In this document: positions 57,469 to 64,000 of the stretch, one piece after another
Layout of the letters: each line of letters opens with the position of its first letter
Numbering within the stretch: the stretch's first letter is position 1
Source: Hyphomicrobiales bacterium
GTDB lineage: Bacteria > Pseudomonadota > Alphaproteobacteria > Rhizobiales > Rhizobiaceae
Assembly (NCBI GenBank): GCA_900468535.1
Contig: UBTY01000009.1
Coordinates: forward strand, 124,001 to 188,000
Direction: 5' to 3'
DNA: 64,000 bases
Notes under the pieces: generated by a model
What the model was told of the DNA's origin: nothing
What the model saw: the letters and a program-made list of their open reading frames with translations, nothing else
Database searches by the model: none
Made by a program: the position numbers and the translations under genes

Positions 57469-58002
57469 ATGAACAAAACCGCGAAGGAAATCGCCGACAC
57501 CGAGAGCGCTGCGGACAGCGAAGGCAGCGTCACGCATATCGGCCAGACAATGACCCGCATGCGGCTGATGACGGGGCGAAGACTGATTGGAAGGCTTGCG
57601 ATACAAAGCGTGGCGCCCGGTCTGGAGTTGTCGCATCTGGATGTTCTGGATGCGGTGAGACGCGCGCAGGACTCCGGAGAGGTCACGGTTGGCACCATTG
57701 CCGAGATGATGCGCATCGATCCGTCGCGTGCCAGCCGCGTCGTATCTGATATGGTTGGCCGCAATATTCTGAGACGCAAGGCATCTCAGGCCGATGCGCG
57801 CCGTATCGTGGTGGTGATGACACCGCTCGGCCAGAAGCTCATGGCGGAGATAAAGGCGCAGAAGATGACCCTGGTCTCTGATATCGTCGCGGATTGGCCG
57901 CAGGAGGAAATCGACGTTTTCGCCGAGCTCTTTGATAAGTTCATCTCGGGCTTCGAGGAACTCTTCGAGGCCCGGATGCGCGAGATGACCGAAGAGGCAT
58001 AG
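57469..58002 (+). CDS. MarR-family transcriptional regulator
   Basis: 177 residues. The winged helix (about 60-120) contains LSHLDVLDAVRRA, TVGTIAEMMRIDPSRASRVV (recognition helix) and the wing RRKASQADARRIVVVMTPLG. Long N- and C-terminal helices provide dimerisation. Its divergent position suggests that it represses the adjacent efflux gene and itself until a ligand binds. Slightly longer than average MarR because of a polar N-terminal tail. Confidence 0.92.
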   Translation: MNKTAKEIADTESAADSEGSVTHIGQTMTRMRLMTGRRLIGRLAIQSVAPGLELSHLDVLDAVRRAQDSGEVTVGTIAEMMRIDPSRASRVVSDMVGRNILRRKASQADARRIVVVMTPLGQKLMAEIKAQKMTLVSDIVADWPQEEIDVFAELFDKFISGFEELFEARMREMTEEA

Positions 58003-58037
58003 CAGGCGGGTCTTTCCCTTCACCCCTGCTTTGCGCT

Positions 58038-58700
58038 ATGGCAATCGCCATGAGCCAATCCACCTTCACCATCCTGCTCGGCGGCGAGATTCAACTGACT
58101 GATCGTCTGATCGAGGCGGTCACCGGAACGCGCGTCATCGCTGCGGATGGTGGAATGCGGCATGCTATCGCTCTTGGCCTGGAGCCGGAGCTATGGGTGG
58201 GCGATTTTGATTCGGCGCCGGCGGCTCTTGCCGACACTTTCCAGCATGTTCCCCGCCAGCCCTACCCTGCTGCGAAGGCCGCGACGGATGGAGAAATCGC
58301 CGTGTCTGAAGCGATCCGCCTCGGCGCGCGTCGGCTGGTGCTTGTCGGTGCGCTGGCAGGCGACCGTTCCGATCACGCGCTTCAGCATCTGCTTTATGCC
58401 GTACGGCTGGCGGAAGACGGTTTCGACGTGTTCCTGACATCGGGAACAGAGGAAGCCGTACCGCTTATTCCCGGCACGATCGAACTCGCCTTGCCGAAGG
58501 CGAGCCTGTTTTCAGTTCCCGGTTTCAGCGAACTCATCGGGCTTTCGATCGAGAACGCCCGCTATCCGCTGAAGGATTTTCATTTGCCCTTCGGTTCTTC
58601 ACGCACCATCTCGAATGTTGCGGAAGGCACGGTGCGCTGCACGCTTCAAAGCGGTCGCGCCATTGTGCTTGCCCGCCCTTACGATCTTTCCGGAGTCTGA
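58038..58700 (+). CDS. Thiamine pyrophosphokinase
   Basis: 220 residues from ATG 58038 (ATG 58050 also possible). TPK motifs: VIAADGGMRHAIALG, the metal-binding VGDFDSAP, ATDGEIAVSEAI and GALAGDRSDHALQHLL, and a C-terminal beta-barrel with SRTISNVAEGTVRCTL. It converts thiamine plus ATP directly to TPP, completing the salvage route started by ThiBPQ 3 kb away. Its stop is three bases from the ABC-F start, so the two are co-transcribed. Confidence 0.93.
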   Translation: MAIAMSQSTFTILLGGEIQLTDRLIEAVTGTRVIAADGGMRHAIALGLEPELWVGDFDSAPAALADTFQHVPRQPYPAAKAATDGEIAVSEAIRLGARRLVLVGALAGDRSDHALQHLLYAVRLAEDGFDVFLTSGTEEAVPLIPGTIELALPKASLFSVPGFSELIGLSIENARYPLKDFHLPFGSSRTISNVAEGTVRCTLQSGRAIVLARPYDLSGV

Positions 58701-58703
58701 TTT

Positions 58704-60527
58704 TTGGCGCCCCCCATTCTAAAACTCGATGATATCTTCCTGAGCTTCGGCGGTGCGCCGCTTCTGGCGGGTGCCGGTCTGCAAGTGGAGCCGGGCGACC
58801 GGATCTGCCTCGTCGGCCGCAACGGCTCGGGCAAGTCCACCTTGCTGAAGATTGCTGCTGGGCTGGTCGAGGCGCAGTCCGGCGAAGTGTTCCGGCATCC
58901 GGCTTCGACGATCCGGTATCTGGAGCAGGCCCCCGACTTTTCCGGTTACAAGACCGTTCAGGCCTACGCCGAGGCCGGACTCGGACCGGGTGACGATCCG
59001 TATCGCGTAACCTACTTGCTGTCGCATCTCGGCCTTACCGGCGAAGAGGATCCGAAGAATCTGTCGGGTGGGGAAGCCCGTCGTGCGGCGCTGGCGCGCG
59101 TTCTGGCGCCCGAGCCCGACATCCTGCTGCTGGATGAGCCTACCAACCATCTCGATCTGCCGACCATCGAGTGGCTTGAAGGCGAGCTTCAGAAAAGCCG
59201 AAGCGCACTCGTTCTGATTTCCCACGACCGGCGGTTCCTCGAGAAGGTCTCGAATGCCACCGTCTGGCTGGACCGCGGCACGTCCCGGCGGCTGGATCGA
59301 GGCTTCGCGCATTTCGAGGCCTGGCGGGACCAGGTGCTTGAGGCCGAGGAATTGGAGCAGCACAAGCTCGGAAAGGCCATCGAGCGCGAAGAGCACTGGT
59401 TGCGCTACGGTGTGACGGCGCGGCGCAAGCGAAACATGCGGCGCCTTGGCGAATTGCAGACGATGCGCGCGGAGTATCGCGGTCACAAAGGGCCGCAGGG
59501 ATCCGTCCAGGCGACGGCCTCGGATTCTCAAGAGTCGGGCAAGCTCGTTATCGAAGCGGACAAGATCACCAAGACATACGGCGATCGGTCGATCGTTTCG
59601 CCGTTCTCGATCCGCGTTCATCGCGGCGATTGCATCGGTCTTGTTGGGCCGAATGGAGCGGGCAAGACGACGCTTCTGAAGATGCTGACTGGGCAGCTCG
59701 CCCCGGACACCGGCACCGTGAAGCTCGGGACGAACCTCGAAATCGCGACGCTCGATCAGAAGCGCGAGGATCTCGATCTTGAGGATACGCTTGCCCATTA
59801 CCTGACGGATGGCCGCGGCGAGAATCTGCTCGTCAACGGTGAGCAGCGGCATGTTACAGGTTACATGAAGGAATTTCTGTTTCAGCCCGAGCAGGCCCGC
59901 ACGCCGATTAAGAACCTGTCCGGCGGCGAGCGCGCCCGCCTGATGCTGGCGCGCATTCTTGCGCGGCCGTCGAACTTGCTGATCCTCGACGAACCGACGA
60001 ACGATCTCGACATCGAGACGCTCGACCTGCTGCAGGAAATCGTCGCCGGTTTCCCTGGCACCGTCATTCTCGTTAGCCACGATCGTGACTTCCTCGACCG
60101 GACCGTCACGTCAACGATTGCGCCGGCGGTTCCCGATGCGCCTGACGGCCGCTGGATCGAGTATGCCGGCGGCTACTCCGACATGCTTGCACAGCGCAAG
60201 GGTGCGGCGGAAGAGCGCCGGAAAGCCGAAAAGGCGATCGAGAAGCCAAAGGCGCAGGCCGAACCGGCCGGCGAGCAGGTGAAGGCGAAGGGCAAGCTTT
60301 CCTTCAAACAGAAGTTTGCGCTGGAGAACCTGCCGAAGGAAATGGCGAAGCTGGAAGCCGAGATCGCCAAGCGCGAAGCCAAGATGGCCGATCCGAACCT
60401 CTTCACCAAGGACCCGGAGAACTTTACCCGACTCGCTGCTGAAATGGAGAAATTCCGGGACAGCCTTGCCAAGATGGAAGAGGAATGGCTGGAGCTCGAG
60501 ATGCTCCGGGAGGAGTTGGAAGGCTAG
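58704..60527 (+). CDS. ABC-F family ATPase (Uup-type)
   Basis: 607 residues from a TTG at 58704 (GGAG eight bases upstream, inside the end of the previous gene). Two ATPase modules: Walker A GRNGSGKST at 38-46 and GPNGAGKTT near 313-321, signatures LSGGEARR and LSGGERARLM, with the ABC-F linker between. The C-terminus is a charged coiled coil (KQKFALENLPKEMAKLEAEI and onward), as in Uup, which acts on ribosomes and on DNA repair intermediates. No membrane segments; soluble. Confidence 0.92.
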   Translation: MAPPILKLDDIFLSFGGAPLLAGAGLQVEPGDRICLVGRNGSGKSTLLKIAAGLVEAQSGEVFRHPASTIRYLEQAPDFSGYKTVQAYAEAGLGPGDDPYRVTYLLSHLGLTGEEDPKNLSGGEARRAALARVLAPEPDILLLDEPTNHLDLPTIEWLEGELQKSRSALVLISHDRRFLEKVSNATVWLDRGTSRRLDRGFAHFEAWRDQVLEAEELEQHKLGKAIEREEHWLRYGVTARRKRNMRRLGELQTMRAEYRGHKGPQGSVQATASDSQESGKLVIEADKITKTYGDRSIVSPFSIRVHRGDCIGLVGPNGAGKTTLLKMLTGQLAPDTGTVKLGTNLEIATLDQKREDLDLEDTLAHYLTDGRGENLLVNGEQRHVTGYMKEFLFQPEQARTPIKNLSGGERARLMLARILARPSNLLILDEPTNDLDIETLDLLQEIVAGFPGTVILVSHDRDFLDRTVTSTIAPAVPDAPDGRWIEYAGGYSDMLAQRKGAAEERRKAEKAIEKPKAQAEPAGEQVKAKGKLSFKQKFALENLPKEMAKLEAEIAKREAKMADPNLFTKDPENFTRLAAEMEKFRDSLAKMEEEWLELEMLREELEG

Positions 60528-60552
60528 GAAAGCGGCGTTTGAGGCCGCAATC

Positions 60553-62379
60553 CTAAAGCGCCGGTGCTGGTGCGTTTGCGGCCTTCGCCATGATCTTTTC
60601 TTCAGACTTCGCCGATATCGCCTCGAGATGCAGTACCCGCGGATGGAATGCCTCCATGTAGGCGTCCGAGCGGCCGATGTAGATCATGGTGCTGTCGGGT
60701 ATCGATTTCAGAACGTTCATCATCGTTGCCTGCCACGCGGGTTCCATTCCTTCCAGAACCTCATCGAAGACGATCCACTTCGGCCGAACCAGGAGCAGTC
60801 TGGCAAAGCCGATAGCGCGCTGTTCATCTGAATCAAGAAGCTTGTCCCAGCGTGCCTGCGTGTCGAGCCGCGCGATCAGGGCATGCAGTCCAGCCTGCTC
60901 AAGCGCTGCCTTGACGTCTTCATCCCGGTAGGTGTCGACGGGCTCGGGGAACGCCAGCGCCTCGCGCAACGTGCCGCCCGGAATATACGCAGACTGCGGC
61001 ACGAACAGGATTTCGTCGGTTGGCGGCAGGCCGATCTTGCCACCGCCGCAGGGCCACAGCTCGGACATCGAGAGGAAAAGAAGCTTCCTGTTGACGCTAT
61101 GGTCGCCATTGATCATCACCTTGTCGCCGGCGTTGATGGTGACCTCGGTCTCATGGATCCGGAAGCCTCCGCACTGATCGATCTCTTCGCCGATCTTGGT
61201 GGCGATGCTGACGTGATCAAGCGTAAGTGTGCCGGCCGGGCTGTTCTCGTATTTGATCGTTTCCTTCAGGTCCAGGTCGTCGCCCATGTTGGTCAGCGCC
61301 TGCCGGAAATCGGTCACACGCATCAGGGTCGCCCGCCATTCGGCAATCGGCCCGAAGTTCGCGACATACCAGCGCAGAGCAGTGTTGACCTGATTGAACG
61401 CGCCCACGGACATCATCAATTCGCCGAAGGTCAGGCCCCCGGAAAAATATGCCGGTGCCGCGACGATGATCGGGATGACGACGACCAGCCAGCCATAACC
61501 TGCAGATACCCAGGTCAGGTTGACGTTGGCCATCGCCAGCCGCTTGATGACTGCCAGGACGTTGCTGATGTCGCCGTTGATGCGCCGCCGTTCGTTTTCC
61601 TCGCCGCGAGCAACCGTGATCGCAGGCATGTTTTCGTTGGCGTGCATCAAGGCAAAGCGCAGTTCAGCTTCCTTTGAGAAGCGATCGGCGTTGAGCTTGA
61701 CCAGTTTGCGTCCGACGAGCTGGCTGAGGATCGAGGCGGACGCCGCATAGAAGATGGCGGCCCAAACCATATAGCCGGGAATGGAAAAGCTGTAGCTGCC
61801 GAAATGGAAGACGAATCCGCTCGAAAGCTCCCAGAGAACGCCAATGAAGCTGACCAGCAGGATTGTCGCCTGGACGAGGCCGATCACGAGGCTCGTCGAG
61901 CTTTCCGCCAGGTTGCGCGCATCCTCGTGAAGGCGCTGGTCCGGATTGACGCCGATCAGGCCGCTGGCCGACAGTCGCAGCGCCCGTTTGCGCTGAAGCC
62001 ATTGATCGACCAGATCACGGGTCAGGCCCTCGCGCATGTAGAGCGCGGTCATTTGGTTCAGCCATGCCTGGATGACATTGAGCAGCAGCAACATGCCTGC
62101 GATCAGCCCGAAGACTTTGAGCTGATGGAAGAAGCCTGGCAGGTCGCGTCGTGAGATGGCGTCGTAGAACGGCGCGTTCCATTGGTTGAGAATGACGGTC
62201 GCATAGGCGGTCGCGAGAATGATGCCGATCAGTGCCGTTCCAAGGGCAAGGACCCGTCCACGGACGCTCGAACTCCAAAAGGCGGCAAACATCACTTTCA
62301 CGCGGTAGGCGAGGCTAAGTTCGTAGCCTACCCTGTCTTGTGCCTGGATGGTCGGCTTGGCCTTCACATCATCTGCCAT
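60553..62379 (-). CDS. ABC exporter-like membrane protein fused to a degenerate ATPase (YddA/SbmA-related)
   Basis: 608 residues. The N-terminal half (about 25-345) has six helices and the SbmA/BacA-type features NQWNAPFYDAISRRDLPGFF and NPDQRLHEDARNLAESSTSL. The C-terminal ATPase part keeps the layout but not the key residues. The P-loop region reads GDHSVNRK (425-432) in place of GxxGxGKS/T, the signature is LDSDEQRA, and Walker B WIVFDE is intact. Relatives with normal P-loops are common in rhizobia. Whether this copy still hydrolyses ATP is doubtful; SbmA relatives can use the proton gradient. Confidence 0.85.
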   Translation of the reverse strand: MADDVKAKPTIQAQDRVGYELSLAYRVKVMFAAFWSSSVRGRVLALGTALIGIILATAYATVILNQWNAPFYDAISRRDLPGFFHQLKVFGLIAGMLLLLNVIQAWLNQMTALYMREGLTRDLVDQWLQRKRALRLSASGLIGVNPDQRLHEDARNLAESSTSLVIGLVQATILLVSFIGVLWELSSGFVFHFGSYSFSIPGYMVWAAIFYAASASILSQLVGRKLVKLNADRFSKEAELRFALMHANENMPAITVARGEENERRRINGDISNVLAVIKRLAMANVNLTWVSAGYGWLVVVIPIIVAAPAYFSGGLTFGELMMSVGAFNQVNTALRWYVANFGPIAEWRATLMRVTDFRQALTNMGDDLDLKETIKYENSPAGTLTLDHVSIATKIGEEIDQCGGFRIHETEVTINAGDKVMINGDHSVNRKLLFLSMSELWPCGGGKIGLPPTDEILFVPQSAYIPGGTLREALAFPEPVDTYRDEDVKAALEQAGLHALIARLDTQARWDKLLDSDEQRAIGFARLLLVRPKWIVFDEVLEGMEPAWQATMMNVLKSIPDSTMIYIGRSDAYMEAFHPRVLHLEAISAKSEEKIMAKAANAPAPAL

Positions 62380-62489
62380 TCTGCTTCCTTAACCGGTCCG
62401 TTCGGTGTGAATAACATGGTGCGTGGGCATGTCCAGCAACAGATTCTACCATGCTTTAACGCGCGAGTTACCCCGCCGACCGCCTGCCA

Positions 62490-62518
62490 TTGATTTGGCG
62501 CCCGACAAGGGTTATTTA
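62490..62518 (+). promoter_or_regulatory. Predicted promoter of metA
   Basis: TTGATT (62490-62495), 17-base spacer, TATTTA (62513-62518). The start would fall within a few bases of the riboswitch 5' end. Confidence 0.5.
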
Positions 62519-62526
62519 AGGGGCTC

Positions 62527-62580
62527 CGTGGTGATTTGGCCGGCCGGCTTGCAGCCACGTTAAAGAAGTAGCTAAAGGGC
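62527..62580 (+). ncRNA. SAM-II riboswitch of metA
   Basis: The compact alphaproteobacterial SAM-II motif is complete: CGTGGTGATTTGG, a GC-rich turn, TTGCAGCCACGTTAAA pairing back to CGTGG, and AGCTAAAG closing the pseudoknot. It lies 49 bases before the metA ATG. SAM binding should mask translation of metA. Confidence 0.95.
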
Positions 62581-62628
62581 CGCGTGCGGACCGATAGCGA
62601 TATTTCGTTTTTTTATCGAGTGACCGCA

Positions 62629-63552
62629 ATGCCCATCAAGATTCCCGACACGTTGCCTGCCTTTGAGACGCTTGTTCAGGAAGGTGTGCGCGTAATGACC
62701 GAGACGGCGGCAATCCGCCAGGACATTCGCCCCCTGCAGATTGGCTTGCTCAATCTCATGCCGAACAAGATCAAGACGGAATTGCAGATGGCCCGCCTCG
62801 TCGGCGCCTCGCCGCTGCAGGTCGAGCTTTCTCTTGTGCGGATCGGAACCCACAAGGCGAAAAACACGTCGGAAGATCATCTTCTCTCCTTCTACGAAAC
62901 CTGGGAGGAGGTCAGGCACCGCAAATTCGACGGTTTCATCATCACGGGGGCGCCGATCGAGACGCTGCCCTACGAAGACGTGACTTATTGGCAGGAAATG
63001 CAGCGGATTTTCGACTGGACCAACACCAACGTCCATTCGACCATGAACGTCTGCTGGGGCGCGATGGCCGCGATCTACCACTTCCACGGCGTTCCCAAGT
63101 ACGAGCTCAAGGAAAAGGCTTTTGGCGTCTATCGCCACAAGAACCTCAAACCTTCCTCCGTGTATCTCAATGGGTTCTCCGACAATTTCGAGGTGCCGGT
63201 GTCGCGCTGGACCGAAGTGCGCCAGGACGACATCGAGAAATCGAAGTCGCTCGAAATTCTGATGGCGTCGAACGAGATGGGGGTCTGCCTTGTCCACGAG
63301 GACGAGGGCAAGCGCCTCTACATGTTCAACCACGTTGAATATGATTCAACGTCGCTGGCCGACGAGTATTTTCGCGATGTCGATGCCGGTGTTCCCATCA
63401 AGATGCCGCACAACTATTTCCCACACAACGATCCGACGATCGCGCCGCAGAACCGGTGGCGCGGCCACGCACACCTGCTCTTCGGCAACTGGATCAACGA
63501 GATCTATCAGACGACGCCCTATGATCTGGAGGAGATCGGCAAAAGCCGGTGA
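62629..63552 (+). CDS. metA: Homoserine O-acetyltransferase MetA
   Basis: 307 residues from ATG 62629 ([19 protein letters not shown]). Catalytic residues are intact: Cys142 in NVCWGAMA, and His235 with Glu237 in FNHVEYD. Residue 111 is glutamate (GAPIE), the published determinant of acetyl-CoA rather than succinyl-CoA use, so the product should be O-acetylhomoserine. First committed step of methionine synthesis, controlled by the SAM-II riboswitch just upstream. Confidence 0.97.
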   Translation: MPIKIPDTLPAFETLVQEGVRVMTETAAIRQDIRPLQIGLLNLMPNKIKTELQMARLVGASPLQVELSLVRIGTHKAKNTSEDHLLSFYETWEEVRHRKFDGFIITGAPIETLPYEDVTYWQEMQRIFDWTNTNVHSTMNVCWGAMAAIYHFHGVPKYELKEKAFGVYRHKNLKPSSVYLNGFSDNFEVPVSRWTEVRQDDIEKSKSLEILMASNEMGVCLVHEDEGKRLYMFNHVEYDSTSLADEYFRDVDAGVPIKMPHNYFPHNDPTIAPQNRWRGHAHLLFGNWINEIYQTTPYDLEEIGKSR

Positions 63553-63560
63553 TCTTGTAG

Positions 63561-63591
63561 AGCGCCGCGGCAATGCCAGCGGCGCTTTTTT
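63561..63591 (+). terminator. Intrinsic terminator of metA
   Basis: An 8-bp perfect stem AGCGCCGC / GCGGCGCT with a 10-base loop followed by six T. Confidence 0.9.
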
Positions 63592-63665
63592 ATGTCGCAG
63601 TGGTTGCGATTTGTCGCAAACGGGAGCAGTTTCCCTGCCGAAATCATGGATTCATGGATAGCCTT

Positions 63666-64000
63666 ATGACGAATAATTTGGTGCGGGAAGTTTTCGGACA
63701 TACCACGACGGGCGAGACCGTCTATCGGGTGGAGATCAAGGGCGGCGGTTTGACCGCCAAGGTCATCAGCTGGGGCGCTGTCATTCAGGATCTTCGCCTT
63801 GACGGGCACGATGCACCCCTGACGCTCGGCTTTGATGATTTCGAGAGCTATCCGGCCCATTCGTCATATTTCGGCGCGACGCCCGGCCGCTGCGCCAACC
63901 GTATCGGCTCCGGCAAGTTCACGCTCGACGGCAAGTCGTACCAGCTCGATCTGAACGAGAATGGTGTCACGCATCTTCATGGCGGCAGCGATAACATTGC
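63666..64000 (+). CDS. Aldose 1-epimerase (mutarotase), 5' part
   Basis: 111 residues are visible before the right edge. ATG 63666 was chosen; ATG 63654 is in frame and gives four more residues, and neither has a clear ribosome-binding site. The start of the galactose-mutarotase fold is recognisable: the GGGLTAKVISWGAVIQDLRL strand pair, YFGATPGRCANRIGSGKFTL with the substrate-contact Asn-Arg, and THLHGG with the first family histidine. It interconverts alpha and beta anomers of hexoses. The catalytic His and Glu lie beyond the window. Confidence 0.9.
   Translation, partial: MTNNLVREVFGHTTTGETVYRVEIKGGGLTAKVISWGAVIQDLRLDGHDAPLTLGFDDFESYPAHSSYFGATPGRCANRIGSGKFTLDGKSYQLDLNENGVTHLHGGSDNI

Overview
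This window is about 64 kb of gene-dense chromosome from an alphaproteobacterium of the Rhizobiaceae (Rhizobium/Agrobacterium/Sinorhizobium group). The evidence is an ndvA/chvA cyclic beta-glucan exporter, an imuA-imuB-dnaE2 mutasome cassette behind a GTTC-N7-GTTC LexA box, a SAM-II riboswitch before metA, a single-domain ModE-like regulator, an alpha-r14-like sRNA, an rpoH2-type sigma factor behind an EcfG/RpoE2-type promoter, and the gene order rplU-rpmA-obgE-proB-proA-nadD-rsfS-rlmH. I see no insertion sequence, prophage, integron or CRISPR array. The content is mostly core and housekeeping.

Layout. 1-2.7 kb: end of a dpp/opp-type peptide ABC transporter operon with translationally coupled genes. 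2.8-3.8 kb: two small proteins and tRNA-Ser(CGA). 3.8-6.1 kb: rplU-rpmA and two acetyltransferases. 6-11.2 kb: an EEP-fold hydrolase facing obgE-proB-proA-nadD. 11.2 kb: an antisense-oriented sRNA with three anti-Shine-Dalgarno loops. 11.5-14.6 kb: molybdate uptake modABC with a convergent modE-like gene. 14.7-20.5 kb: rsfS, rlmH, an EnvC-like LytM protein, ctpA, a divergent-polysaccharide-deacetylase-like protein and rppH. 20.5-21.3 kb: bacterioferritin and its [2Fe-2S] partner. 21.4-27.3 kb: SOS mutasome. 27.4-36.4 kb: a zincin, DUF1737, a CitE-like lyase, a PLP-dependent dehydratase, two VOC proteins, leuD, leuB, a PAP2 phosphatase and an MHS-type MFS transporter with a large insertion. 36.4-42.8 kb: ndvA, a LuxR-type AHL-receptor homologue and pyc. 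43-50.4 kb: two small envelope proteins, a Suv3-like helicase with an S4 protein, fdxA, carD and rpoH2. 50.4-58.7 kb: an M48 lipoprotein peptidase, thiBPQ with a TPP riboswitch, a MarR/MFS divergent pair and thiamine pyrophosphokinase. 58.7-64 kb: a Uup-type ABC-F protein, an ABC exporter with a degenerate ATP site, metA, and the start of an aldose epimerase.

Themes. Metal and cofactor supply is prominent (molybdate, iron storage, thiamine uptake plus phosphorylation, ferredoxin). So are amino-acid biosynthesis (Pro, Leu, Met) with pyruvate carboxylase anaplerosis, envelope maintenance (EnvC/CtpA, NdvA, M48), and stress and DNA-damage responses (rpoH2, imuABC). Regulation visible in the sequence includes two riboswitches, a LexA box, EcfG-like promoters, a ModE-type palindrome, a terminator between modA and modB, and many strong intrinsic terminators. 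Start codons were reassigned where the longest frame ran upstream of the obvious ribosome-binding site; notable TTG starts with good Shine-Dalgarno sequences are bfr, pyc and the ABC-F gene.

I did not find an obviously new multi-gene system. The items most worth a second look are the sRNA at 11.2 kb, a near-consensus parS-like palindrome after leuB, three 17-bp-phased repeats in the MarR/MFS promoter, and several proteins whose family active sites look degenerate.
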